Origin: Bacillaceae bacterium
GTDB taxonomy: Bacteria > Bacillota > Bacilli > JACDOE01
Direction: 5' to 3'
DNA length: 64,000 bases
NCBI GenBank assembly: GCA_017656255.1
Contig: JACDOE010000005.1
Span: 1-64,000, forward strand
Shown here piece by piece: positions 1 to 7,995 of this stretch; position 1 is the stretch's first letter; every line of letters starts with the position of its first letter. Made by a program: the position numbers and the translations under genes. The notes below the pieces were generated by a model that made no database searches, was not told the DNA's origin, and was given only the letters and a program-made list of their open reading frames with translations.

Positions 1-6
1 AATTTT

Positions 7-40
7 AAAATAGGGCTAAACCGACGTTTAGCCCTATTTT
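7..40. terminator. Bidirectional rho-independent terminator
   Basis: A perfect 14-bp inverted repeat (arms 7-20 and 27-40) with a 6-nt loop. The arms begin and end in A/T runs, so it can stop transcription from either side. It lies downstream of the minus-strand oxidoreductase gene and of whatever lies left of the window. Confidence 0.85.
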
Positions 41-75
41 AATCGACAGTCTCATAAATTCCGCTATTCTAAATC

Positions 76-103
76 CGACCTCTGACCTCCGACCTCCAAC
101 TTC
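76..103. repeat. Four tandem 7-bp units (YRACYTC)
   Basis: Four head-to-tail heptamers, cgacctc, tgacctc, cgacctc and caacttc, lie between the terminator and the end of the oxidoreductase gene. They form a short degenerate simple repeat with no coding role visible. Confidence 0.6.
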
Positions 104-106
104 CAG

Positions 107-1111
107 TCAGACTTTAACAAGCTGTTTACCCAGATTCTCCCCTTTAAATAATCCCAAGAACGCATCGACCGTATTGTCGAACCCCTCCACGATAGTTTCC
201 TTTGTCTTCAATTTTCCTTCCCGATACCAGGTCGTCAGGTCACGGTAAGCTTCAGGGAACCGCTCCGCATAGTCTGTCACAATAAATCCTTTCATCAGGG
301 CGCTGTTGATCAGGAGAAACGACTGGATACGCGGACCCACATCAGGTTTTTCCAGATTATACAGGGCGATCTGTCCGCAAAGGGGAATGCGTGCTCCCCG
401 GTTAATAAGCGACAGGGCGGCATCAGAAACCGGTCCTCCCACATTATCAAAATAGATATCGATCCCGTCCGGACATGTCTTTTTCAACGCCTCACGCATA
501 TTTTCCGTGGTTTTATAATTGATTGCGTCATCAAACCCAAGTTCTTCTTTCAGGTACTGTACTTTTCGGTCGGAACCGGCGATGCCGACGACCCGTGTGC
601 CTTTCAATTTCGCAATTTGTCCCACCGTCATACCGACAGCTCCAGCAGCACCGGAGATGACAACGGTTTCCCCTTCCCGTGGTCGACCGATGTCCAGCAA
701 ACCGAAATAAGCGGTGAGTCCGGGCATTCCCAGAGTACCGAGGGCGGTTGTGACGGGTGCCAGATCGGGATTTAATTTTCGGGCTTTCCTGGCAGCTACT
801 ACAGCGTGTGTCTGCCATCCGTAATCACTTTCGACGATATCCCCTTTTTTAAAATCCGGCGATTTTGACTCGACGACCTCGGCCACGACACCACCGGCGA
901 TCACGTCATGAAGCGGGTACGGGGGTACATAAGATTTGCGGTCGCTCATTCTACCTCTCATGTAAGGGTCGACGGACAGGTAGAGGGTTCTTAACAAAAG
1001 CTCATTTTCTCCCGGTTCAGGAATGGGAGATTCCACCCACTCAAAGTTTTCCCTGTCGGGCATTCCGATGGGTCTGCTTTTTAAATGGATCTGCCTGTTA
1101 ATTCGGTCCAT
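107..1111 (-). CDS. NADP-dependent oxidoreductase, MDR superfamily (CurA/YncB/leukotriene B4 dehydrogenase-like)
   Basis: A 334-residue zinc-independent medium-chain reductase. The N-terminal GroES-like half contains SVDPYMRGRM, typical of the prostaglandin-reductase/CurA branch. A Rossmann motif, SGAAGAVGMTVGQ, lies near residue 150, followed by the family's YFDNVGG. Such enzymes reduce the C=C bond of enones and other activated alkenes with NADPH in the cytoplasm; the substrate here is unknown. I chose the ATG at 1111 because aaggaggt lies just upstream; a longer frame to 1213 has no ribosome site. It stands about 600 bp from the phenylacetate operon on the same strand and may be its own unit. 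The family call is firm, the substrate is not. Confidence 0.85.
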   Translation of the reverse strand: MDRINRQIHLKSRPIGMPDRENFEWVESPIPEPGENELLLRTLYLSVDPYMRGRMSDRKSYVPPYPLHDVIAGGVVAEVVESKSPDFKKGDIVESDYGWQTHAVVAARKARKLNPDLAPVTTALGTLGMPGLTAYFGLLDIGRPREGETVVISGAAGAVGMTVGQIAKLKGTRVVGIAGSDRKVQYLKEELGFDDAINYKTTENMREALKKTCPDGIDIYFDNVGGPVSDAALSLINRGARIPLCGQIALYNLEKPDVGPRIQSFLLINSALMKGFIVTDYAERFPEAYRDLTTWYREGKLKTKETIVEGFDNTVDAFLGLFKGENLGKQLVKV

Positions 1112-1737
1112 CAAGGAAACCTCCTTTTTAATTAATTGACCGGTTAGTATGTGAGGGCTAGATGATGTATATGATTGGGTACAAGTTAAAATGCCATCTA
1201 GAAACTGGTACATTGAAATACCTTATCTACTTACTTCAATAAGATTCGGAGATTTCCTTTTTAGAGGAAATCCTTTATTTAATCTTTCATTTCAGTTTCA
1301 TATCATCCATAACATCAAATCAGGGGGCGGTGACATGCCATGGTCTCACATAAATGGGTCAGGTATATCCTGATCGGAGGGAATACTTGTTATCAGCCCT
1401 ATTATTAGCCGTCATCATGTTCAGTTTTGTCGACATTATTTTTCTCCTTGCAGGAGAAAATCCGAACACATGAATTCATCCACCACGATTAAAAAATTCT
1501 ATCTGTAGTGCTATTGCTTGCGATCGGACTGGAATTAATTATATTCATCATTTAAAAAGATGTGTTTCTGTGCTGGATATTCTAATTCTGGTGAATGCCC
1601 AAAAACACATATGAAGAGAGCAGGAACATGTTTATAGTGTGATTTCCATACTGCTTCTTTTGACTATTAAATGGCTGGTTCCCAGTCTAAATCATAAAAA
1701 AAGCTGCTGATCCGATCAGAGTCAGCAGCTTACTACC
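1112..1737. other. Intergenic gap with a possible 28-residue membrane peptide or gene remnant
   Basis: No confident gene is present. On the plus strand a frame from TTG 1387 to the stop at 1473 encodes 28 residues that are almost entirely hydrophobic (LLSALLLAVIMFSF...), with ggagg at 1376-1380 placed correctly upstream. An ATG at 1340 would need a one-base shift to join it. It could be a tiny membrane peptide or the decayed end of a membrane protein. The rest is A/T-rich, with no RNA gene that I recognise. Confidence 0.3.
1694..1731 (-). terminator. Terminator of the paa operon
   Basis: A 10-bp inverted repeat, AAGCTGCTGA (1701-1710) with TCAGCAGCTT (1722-1731). Read on the minus strand it is followed by a U run (plus-strand A run from 1694). 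It lies just past the paaD stop codon. Confidence 0.85.
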
Positions 1738-2226
1738 TTACACAGGTTTTATCGCTTCAAATGGATTTTTACACTTGTTGCAGTAAAAGATACTACGGCA
1801 GGCGGTAGGACCAAACATATTGTCCAGTACAGTTCGGGTGGAACCGCAGTAGGGACATTCAATTTCCCAGGCTCCCTGCTCGTGGGCGTGCAGCGGAGGC
1901 GGGGCGATTCCGAACTCCTTCAACTTCTCTCTTCCTTCCGGTGTGATCCGGTCAGACGTCCAGATCGGATCTTTGACGAAAATAACGTCCACTTCGTCAA
2001 TCCCGTCAATTTCGGAGACAGCTTTCACCACATCTTTTTCCATCATGTCCAGGGCAGGGCAACCGAGATAGGTGGGAATCAACTTTACGGTTGCTTTTGA
2101 ACCGTTTACTTCAATGTCATCAAGCATTCCCATTTCAATCAAGCTGACGGATGTAATCTCAGGGTCTTTGACTTCCTGAACTTTGTCCCGAACTTTCTCT
2201 TCCAGAGAAGAAAGGATTTTGGACAT
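1738..2226 (-). CDS. paaD: 1,2-phenylacetyl-CoA epoxidase subunit PaaD
   Basis: A 162-residue protein of the PaaD/MIP18 (DUF59) family. The N-terminal half carries the DPEI...SLIEMGML signature of the DUF59 fold. The C-terminal third has a Cys pattern (CPYCGS near residue 120, then AC...YCNKCKNPF) that looks like a zinc or Fe-S site. PaaD is needed to mature the phenylacetyl-CoA epoxidase complex, probably as an Fe-S carrier. It is the last gene of paaABCD and starts 15 bp after paaC. The second ATG (2226) was chosen because aggag touches the first one (2235) and is 9 bases from the second. No paaE reductase gene follows; a terminator does. Confidence 0.92.
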   Translation of the reverse strand: MSKILSSLEEKVRDKVQEVKDPEITSVSLIEMGMLDDIEVNGSKATVKLIPTYLGCPALDMMEKDVVKAVSEIDGIDEVDVIFVKDPIWTSDRITPEGREKLKEFGIAPPPLHAHEQGAWEIECPYCGSTRTVLDNMFGPTACRSIFYCNKCKNPFEAIKPV

Positions 2227-2241
2227 GTTTATCATCTCCTA

Positions 2242-3069
2242 TTACCAGGAGGCCTGCGGATCCATTTTGTAAACCTCACTCAGGTGATTCAAAGCATCCA
2301 CAAACTCCTCAGAATGACGTCCTTCACGACCCGTTTCACTCAATGGCTGAGGTTCACCGGGCCAGATCAAGCCGGAGTTCTCCATTTTCGCTTTAAACTG
2401 GTCCATGAATTTCTTTTTCAGCATTTCCCCGGATTCCAGGAGTCCATATTCGACAATTTGATCGCCTTTCGGTCCCAGGTCAAACAGGGAGGCAACATCT
2501 TCCCAGGTTTTCTGGATCGCATTATTCAGGCGCTTCTGTGCTTCGTCCGTACTGTGAGCAAGCTGGTCGATCCAGACTTCCCAGTGATAAAGGTGATAAT
2601 ATTGTTCACGCTTGATCTTTCTTGCCGTATCGGCAAGAGGAACAAAGGAAGATTGCTGAAGGGCTTCCAGACGGATTTTCTTGAATAACTCATAGGCATA
2701 ATTCCGAATGATGGCATAACCGAAGTCATAATCCGGGTTCTCTTTATAATCACCGGTACCGTTGACACGTTCAACAAGGCGGGCATTGCGGTATTCTTCC
2801 GGTTTTCTCAGATGTGCCAGATCATCCGCTTTTCCGACACCCAGTTCTTCAAGCAGTTCATACAGCATTGCGGCATGACCCATGGTGTTCTGGGTGATGG
2901 ATGAATAGGCGACGTCTTCTTCAATGTGAGGCGCCAGTCCCAGCCATTCAGAGCCGCGATGGCTGATCAGCAGATCATCGTCCGCTAATTGAAAGATCAA
3001 TTCTTTGAGTGTATCAAGATATTGTTGATCCTGTTTGGCTTCTTCCGGAGTATTGTATTTTTTAACCAC
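2242..3069 (-). CDS. paaC: 1,2-phenylacetyl-CoA epoxidase structural subunit PaaC
   Basis: A 275-residue ferritin-like helical protein that pairs with PaaA in the multicomponent mono-oxygenase converting phenylacetyl-CoA to ring-1,2-epoxyphenylacetyl-CoA. PaaC is the structural subunit and lacks the full di-iron ligand set of PaaA. The stretch DLLISHRGSEWLGLAPHIEEDVA near residue 35 is typical of PaaC, as is the later YYHLYHWEVWIDQL segment. The order A-B-C-D is the conserved paa order. Its start follows a purine-rich site in the paaB-paaC gap of 18 bp. The length is near the family norm. Confidence 0.93.
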   Translation of the reverse strand: MVKKYNTPEEAKQDQQYLDTLKELIFQLADDDLLISHRGSEWLGLAPHIEEDVAYSSITQNTMGHAAMLYELLEELGVGKADDLAHLRKPEEYRNARLVERVNGTGDYKENPDYDFGYAIIRNYAYELFKKIRLEALQQSSFVPLADTARKIKREQYYHLYHWEVWIDQLAHSTDEAQKRLNNAIQKTWEDVASLFDLGPKGDQIVEYGLLESGEMLKKKFMDQFKAKMENSGLIWPGEPQPLSETGREGRHSEEFVDALNHLSEVYKMDPQASW

Positions 3070-3087
3070 GGTCCGATCCCTCCTTCA

Positions 3088-3423
3088 TTATACGGATGCT
3101 TTCGGTGCATTTTTTTCTTTTAGTTCTCTCCACTTCGACGGGATATAACCGTAATGGGACGGTTGACGATAATCCTTATTGTCAAGGCGAAGAAGAGCTT
3201 TCCGCTTTTCAGGCGGCATAAAATGAATATTTTCTCTTTTTACCACGAACAGATTGGAAGGTACTTCTTCCCGACGCATAAAGTTTTCCTGTGCCATCGC
3301 CAGTGCAACATCTGCATTGGGTGCGAGCAGACTGAACTGGCTTTCAAATTTTCCGGTCGGTTCTTTTTGGCTGAAAACCTCATAAACATCATAATCTTTA
3401 ACATCCTTGCTCACAGAAATCAC
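3088..3423 (-). CDS. paaB: 1,2-phenylacetyl-CoA epoxidase subunit PaaB
   Basis: A 111-residue PaaB-family protein. The N-terminal YDVYEVFSQKEPTGKFESQFSLLAPNADVAL is diagnostic: PaaB subunits open with a V/E-V-F motif followed by H or E before the VGS/FSL strand. A C-terminal tail with SHYGYIPSKW is also present. In the known complex PaaB bridges PaaAC heterodimers and is essential for activity. It lies 7 bp after paaA, so the two are translationally close. The length is slightly above the usual ~95 residues. Confidence 0.9.
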   Translation of the reverse strand: MISVSKDVKDYDVYEVFSQKEPTGKFESQFSLLAPNADVALAMAQENFMRREEVPSNLFVVKRENIHFMPPEKRKALLRLDNKDYRQPSHYGYIPSKWRELKEKNAPKASV

Positions 3424-3430
3424 TCCCCTT

Positions 3431-4399
3431 TTAGCTGATTGCTTTCTGGTTGTGAAGCAGCGCTTCTCTTACCCACTCGTTATTATCAAAACCGATTTTT
3501 CTCAGATTCAGGCGGTTTTGAGAACGCGGTCCCTGGTTTTTGGCGATCACATCACGCAGGTAGGTGTAGTCCGGATGCGTGTAAACCCATTGTTTCTTGG
3601 TTTCGTCGTAGTAGATGTTATCATCCGGTACTTCAAGGCCAAGAGCGCGAATTTGCGGTACATATTTATCAAGGAATTCCTGTCTTAATTCTTCGTTGGT
3701 TTTGCTTCTGATTTTGTAACGGATGTTGATTTCCTGGTTACTCTTGATTTCACCGTTTTCCGGCGGACCAAAGAACATCAACAGAGCCGGCCACCAGCGA
3801 TTGAGAGCATCCTGCATCATTTCACGCTGTTGTTCGGTACCGTCACCCAGAGCGATGACCATGTCTTCACCGTGATAGGCATGAAAACGTTCTTCAAGAA
3901 TGATACGCTTCAGGGCGCGAGCATAAGGTGCGTAAGATGTATGAGCCAGCATCTTCTGTGTGACGATGGCGGCACCATCAACCAGCCAACCGATTAATGC
4001 GGCGTCAGCCCAGCTGGGTGCAGGCATATGGAATACGTTGTGGAATTTCAAACGGCCGGAGAACAGATCTTCGATTAAATCTTCCCGTGTTTTTCCAAGC
4101 GGATGCATCAGGTCTTCCGCTACACGGATCAACAGCTGTCCGTGTCCCACTTCGTCCTGAACTTTCGCCATCAGTGACAATTTCCGTTTTAAAGTCGGAG
4201 CTTTCGGAACCCATTCCTTTTCCGGAAACGCTCCCATAATTTCACTGATACCGTGCATGGCGATCAACTTTATCAACTGAAGGCGATAATCATCCGGCAT
4301 CCAATCATCCACTTCAATTTTTTCCCCGTTTTCAATGCGCTCCAGAAATTCCTGAACGCGGGGATCATCAGAATGAATGGTAATTTCAGGCTTGAACAT
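3431..4399 (-). CDS. paaA: 1,2-phenylacetyl-CoA epoxidase catalytic subunit PaaA
   Basis: A 322-residue catalytic di-iron subunit that uses O2 to epoxidise the ring of phenylacetyl-CoA. Carboxylate/His ligands are visible in the ferritin-like core: KVQDEVGHGQ near residue 80 (E..H), then EERFHAYHGEDM near 170. It is first in paaABCD and lies behind a promoter with three TAACGTT boxes. The ATG at 4399 has aaaggagg upstream. The downstream paa genes (ligase paaK, isomerase paaG, hydrolase paaZ) and the electron donor paaE are not in this window. The fatty-acid operon at 13.8-21.5 kb could supply thiolase and dehydrogenase steps, but that is inference. Confidence 0.95.
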   Translation of the reverse strand: MFKPEITIHSDDPRVQEFLERIENGEKIEVDDWMPDDYRLQLIKLIAMHGISEIMGAFPEKEWVPKAPTLKRKLSLMAKVQDEVGHGQLLIRVAEDLMHPLGKTREDLIEDLFSGRLKFHNVFHMPAPSWADAALIGWLVDGAAIVTQKMLAHTSYAPYARALKRIILEERFHAYHGEDMVIALGDGTEQQREMMQDALNRWWPALLMFFGPPENGEIKSNQEINIRYKIRSKTNEELRQEFLDKYVPQIRALGLEVPDDNIYYDETKKQWVYTHPDYTYLRDVIAKNQGPRSQNRLNLRKIGFDNNEWVREALLHNQKAIS

Positions 4400-4430
4400 G
4401 GAAGTATCCTCCTTTTTCGTTGCGTTTGTA

Positions 4431-4496
4431 TAACGTTTTTAATGCGTAACGTTTTTCTAACGTTATATTATAATATATACACAAAAACGTCAATTC
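4431..4496 (-). promoter_or_regulatory. paaA promoter with three TAACGTT operator boxes
   Basis: On the minus strand a TTGACG -35 (plus 4488-4493) is followed after 15-17 bases by TATAAT/TAATAT. Between this and the paaA ribosome site are three TAACGTT boxes (4431-4437, 4447-4453, 4458-4464), plus a TGCGTTTG half-site at 4421. Their position just downstream of the -10 suits a repressor. From memory, the TetR-type PaaR of Thermus binds AACG/CGTT half-sites, which would fit; no regulator gene is in the window. Confidence 0.65.
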
Positions 4497-4671
4497 CCAA
4501 TTATAAAATATTTTTAAAATTCGTGATGAAAAAATAACCAGTCCCTGCTTGGCTTCATATCAATCGTTGGTTCTTTCGGACAGCTATATGTTGAGGTTGG
4601 TTTGGTGTATAAGTAACAGGACTCTGACCCATCATAAGGAAAGAAAAAACATAAGATATGGAGGTTCCTGT

Positions 4672-5532
4672 ATGCAACCGGGAAATCTGAAATGGCCGGT
4701 ATTGTCCGGAATTCTGTTATTGACGCTTGTTTTATTCTCCACCTATTTTACGGGTGATGAGAACCGGGCCCGGCCAGGTGGGGCAGCACCATTTAACCTT
4801 GAATCTGAACGTGGTCCGGACGGAAACCAATACTACCCCCTGTTTGCATTAATGGAAGAATTGAACTACCAGCAAAAATATATCGAAAAAGAAAACGTGT
4901 ATCAATTCGGATTTACGGATCCACAGATTGAATACAGGCCGGACGAGCAAAAAATCCGTGTGATGGAAGAGGATCGCTGGCAAAACGTATGGATGCAAAA
5001 TGGACAGGCCTATGTTTCTGAAAAAGACATCGGGGATCTGTTTGACTGGGTGTCGGTGAATCAGATTGAGACTCTGGAGGCAACTGATCTGGAACGGCTG
5101 GCACATGATGATGGGCAACGGGAGCAGAGGTTTACGGCTCAGGCACGATTCAACCCGAATCGCCTGATCGAGAGGGCGAAACGCCAGTTAAACACACCGT
5201 ACGTTTTCGGGGCCCCTTTCGGAACCACGCGTATTTTTGATTGTTCAACGTTTACTAAATATGTGTTTGCAAAAGAAGGGATCCACCTTCCCCGGACGTC
5301 ACGAGCCCAGGCCCGTGTAGGGAGAAGAGTTTCGATAGACAATTTGCGACGGGGCGACCTGTTGTTCTTTTATGTACCGGGTCGTTACCGCAGCAACCGC
5401 GTTGTCGGTCATGTGGCCATCTACATGGGGAACGGCCGGATGATTCATGCGTATCCGCCGGATGTGAAAATCGACAGCTTGAATGAACCCACTTTTCGTG
5501 AGACGTTTTTGTTTGCGAAGCGAATTCGGTAA
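4672..5532 (+). CDS. Secreted NlpC/P60 family cell-wall hydrolase
   Basis: 286 residues: an N-terminal membrane anchor or signal segment (about residues 8-26), a middle region that may be a copper-amine-oxidase-like or SH3-like N domain (PDEQKIRVMEEDRW...), and a C-terminal NlpC/P60 peptidase from about residue 164. Catalytic residues are visible: Cys191 in FDCSTFTKYV, His247 in VVGHVAIYMG and His259 in MIHAYP. The family cuts peptide stems of peptidoglycan outside the cell. The start chosen is the ATG at 4672, with tggagg upstream; the open frame runs back to 4549 without a ribosome site. It is a single gene followed by a strong terminator. Confidence 0.88.
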   Translation: MQPGNLKWPVLSGILLLTLVLFSTYFTGDENRARPGGAAPFNLESERGPDGNQYYPLFALMEELNYQQKYIEKENVYQFGFTDPQIEYRPDEQKIRVMEEDRWQNVWMQNGQAYVSEKDIGDLFDWVSVNQIETLEATDLERLAHDDGQREQRFTAQARFNPNRLIERAKRQLNTPYVFGAPFGTTRIFDCSTFTKYVFAKEGIHLPRTSRAQARVGRRVSIDNLRRGDLLFFYVPGRYRSNRVVGHVAIYMGNGRMIHAYPPDVKIDSLNEPTFRETFLFAKRIR

Positions 5533-5546
5533 ACATGGGAAACTAC

Positions 5547-5583
5547 AAAAAACCGGGAGCGATGACAAAGCCCCGGTTTTTTT
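5547..5583 (+). terminator. Rho-independent terminator after the NlpC/P60 gene
   Basis: An A-rich left arm ending in ccggg (to 5557) pairs with ccccgg and a run of seven T (5571-5583). It is A/T-tailed on both sides. Confidence 0.8.
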
Positions 5584-5686
5584 GGGAAAAAGCTCATTCT
5601 GTGGCGGCAAAAGTGGATTTTGATGACAAGTCCTTCCGGTTGTGCATAAGTTAACAGCAAATTACCGGATAGAGGAGCAGATTCTG

Positions 5687-6961
5687 TTGACAGAACATCG
5701 GGTTTTCATCCATCTTCCTTTCCAGTCGCCGATACCGGAAGAACAAATTGATGTTGATGAAAAATGGATTCGTAAAAAAATAGGTCGTGTGATGCGATTT
5801 CCGGTGCAGAGCCTGACAAACCAGACCGATCAGCGGTTTCAGGCTCTGGTTACGTTTGAGCAGGAATGGGAGGATATTGTTAAGGACGAACTGACTTTAT
5901 ATCCACTACTTCCGGATCATATTCAGTTCGTACCACATCAACAGATTGAACAAATTCCTGTTCAATTTCAACATCATACCCCTTACTATTTGTTCATCCG
6001 CCTGGATGAACAAATCCTGCTTCATAAATCTGTTGTAGCCCAATTGCTTAAGTATCAACCACGTGATCCGAATGAAGTCCTGATGTATGAAAAAGGGTAC
6101 TTATATGATGCCAGGAAAATGAGGATGGCAAAAGTTCAATCGGCTGCTGCCCCATTTTATATACGCGTGCTATTTGCGGAGGATCAATTAAAAAAGGTCT
6201 TTGACAGTCAACCCGATGAAGAAAGAGCGTTTCGGACCAGCCTGCCGGGACGCTATTTCACCCGGGTTTCATATCGGGGGAATGATCCCTGGATCAAACA
6301 GGTTCCGTGCGAGGACCGGATCAACCCATCGCGGGTGATGACAAAACTGGAACGTTTTGTAGGGCCGCAGGACTTCAGGGACATTCAGGTGCGAAAAACA
6401 GATAAAAAAGTTGAAACCGTGGTCAATCCCACCTGTTTTCCGGAAGTGGGCAACGGGCGCCAGGGTGTGGTCTACCGGATTTCCCCCCGCAAATGTGTTA
6501 AAATCTACGATTCCAGAAAACAGGCGATGAAAGAAATCAAATCCTATATTATGGCACAGGGATCATCCATTACGCCGAAGATCCATGAATTTGGGTCGCG
6601 GTATATGTTGATGGAATATTTGGATGGGAAGAATTTAAACAAATATCTTCGTGAAAAAGGAAAAATTAGCCGATCCATGACCCGTAAAATCCTCAAACTG
6701 CTGAAAAAAATGAAAAAATCCGGTTTTGTGGACCGAGATCCCCGACTGCGCCATATTTTCATCACCCGGAGAGGAAAATTAAAGGTGATCGATCTGGTTA
6801 ACGTCTACAAAAGAAAGCGAAAATATCCAATACGCATGATTAAAGATCTGTCCAAAATCGGCCTGGACCGGGCCTTTCTGAAAAAAGTCAGGAAATTGGA
6901 GCCTGACACGTACAAACGGTGGAAAAAGGAGTTGAAGAAACAGACATCTTCAAAAAAATAA
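5687..6961 (+). CDS. Protein with C-terminal protein-kinase-like domain
   Basis: About 424 residues. The first ~260 residues match no family I know; the rest looks like a small protein-kinase/RIO-type fold. Visible marks are a glycine-rich loop, GNGRQGVVY; the following VKIY with the candidate ATP-binding Lys; MEYLDGKNL as the hinge; DRDPRLRHIFIT in place of the HRD catalytic loop; and KVIDLVN in place of DFG. It could phosphorylate a protein or small molecule, but the loop is unusual and activity is unproven. The N-terminus is charged and has no signal. I chose the TTG at 5687 because agaggag lies 9 bases upstream; an upstream GTG at 5642 has no ribosome site. Confidence 0.65.
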   Translation: MTEHRVFIHLPFQSPIPEEQIDVDEKWIRKKIGRVMRFPVQSLTNQTDQRFQALVTFEQEWEDIVKDELTLYPLLPDHIQFVPHQQIEQIPVQFQHHTPYYLFIRLDEQILLHKSVVAQLLKYQPRDPNEVLMYEKGYLYDARKMRMAKVQSAAAPFYIRVLFAEDQLKKVFDSQPDEERAFRTSLPGRYFTRVSYRGNDPWIKQVPCEDRINPSRVMTKLERFVGPQDFRDIQVRKTDKKVETVVNPTCFPEVGNGRQGVVYRISPRKCVKIYDSRKQAMKEIKSYIMAQGSSITPKIHEFGSRYMLMEYLDGKNLNKYLREKGKISRSMTRKILKLLKKMKKSGFVDRDPRLRHIFITRRGKLKVIDLVNVYKRKRKYPIRMIKDLSKIGLDRAFLKKVRKLEPDTYKRWKKELKKQTSSKK

Positions 6962-7036
6962 ACAGCCGTCACCCTCCCATCCGCTCATGCATAGAATATG
7001 GCACATATGTCAGATAGGCTTCTGGGAGGGATCGGT

Positions 7037-7939
7037 TTGCTTCAAATCGCTGGTACCCCGGTTCAGGCAGATGAACTGACGGAATTTGAGCCGGGGAGTC
7101 TGGAATATGAGATCGTTCAAAAAATGGCGGATAGTGAAACGGTCTACGGCTATCAAAGTTTACAGGACCTCAGATTTGAGCTTCAGTTCCGGAGGGAAAT
7201 TGTACGAGGCGCGAGGGCACTTGAAAAAAGCGGGCCGCGTTTTGCTGATTTCGAGAACACACGAGGAAATCCGGCTTATTGGGAGGTCACGGAACAGGGC
7301 GGGTTGCAACTGAAAGAAGGGGTCAGCCCGGCTACAGGTATACGGGACATATTTGCAAACGGAAGAGCCTATGCTTTTGAATGTGCAACGGCGATGACGA
7401 TCGTGCTTTACCGTGCTTTTCTGGAGGTATTGGGAGAAGCAGCATTCAATCGTCTTTTTGCCGGCTTGTATTTGTTCAGCTGGTATCATGACCAGGATCT
7501 CCACCTGACGACTGCCAGACGACCGGATTATTTCCCGGGTGATATCCGCTATGTGAAAAATCCGGAGGTGAATCCGGAAACACCGGAATGGCAGGGAGAA
7601 AATGTTGTCGTTCTGGGGGACGACCTTTATTACGGACATGGAATCGGCATCACCGGCGTAAAACGCATCATTCATCATTTAAATAAACATCGTCGTCCGG
7701 GGGCCACTCAATCTGCCTATTTAATGGATAATGCGACACGCCCCGATTTCCAGGCTGTGCAGCAATATGTTCGCTCTGCGGATGAAGAGGGACGGTTTGT
7801 TCCAGGACCTAAAAAGAAGCCTTCCTACCTGAACAACGTTAATCCTTCCATCCCGCACGATGAATATGTTCAACTGAAGAAACCGGAAAAGAAAGTGACG
7901 ATTACGGTCAAAGTTGGAGGAAAGACATTTCAGGTGTGA
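7037..7939 (+). CDS. tgl: Spore-coat protein-glutamine gamma-glutamyltransferase (transglutaminase) Tgl
   Basis: 300 residues that align well with B. subtilis Tgl, which makes epsilon-(gamma-glutamyl)lysine crosslinks between coat proteins during sporulation. The active-site Cys falls at residue 116 (AFECATAM), exactly as in B. subtilis. GDDLYYGHGIGI near residue 200 carries the conserved His, and GATQSAYL is also conserved. The TTG start at 7037 gives the same N-terminal length as the known protein and has ggaggg upstream; the ATG at 6998 does not. The protein carries a Lys/Pro-rich C-terminal tail of about 50 residues beyond the usual 245. Its presence says the organism forms spores. Confidence 0.93.
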   Translation: MLQIAGTPVQADELTEFEPGSLEYEIVQKMADSETVYGYQSLQDLRFELQFRREIVRGARALEKSGPRFADFENTRGNPAYWEVTEQGGLQLKEGVSPATGIRDIFANGRAYAFECATAMTIVLYRAFLEVLGEAAFNRLFAGLYLFSWYHDQDLHLTTARRPDYFPGDIRYVKNPEVNPETPEWQGENVVVLGDDLYYGHGIGITGVKRIIHHLNKHRRPGATQSAYLMDNATRPDFQAVQQYVRSADEEGRFVPGPKKKPSYLNNVNPSIPHDEYVQLKKPEKKVTITVKVGGKTFQV

Positions 7940-7968
7940 GGTGCCGCCACATTGCGGCACCTTCTTAT
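7940..7968 (+). terminator. Terminator after tgl
   Basis: A perfect 8-bp stem, GGTGCCGC/GCGGCACC (7940-7947, 7954-7961), with a 6-nt loop and T-rich tail. Confidence 0.85.
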
Positions 7969-7995
7969 TTTTGAGGGAGATCGGGACTGTTATAT

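Noticed and set aside
1191-1373. 60-residue plus-strand open frame
   Set aside because: Its start lies inside the upstream region of the oxidoreductase, no ribosome site is present, and composition is not protein-like.
3154-4239. Several long plus-strand frames opposite paaA and paaB
   Set aside because: They are antisense shadows of well-conserved paa genes and have no ribosome sites.
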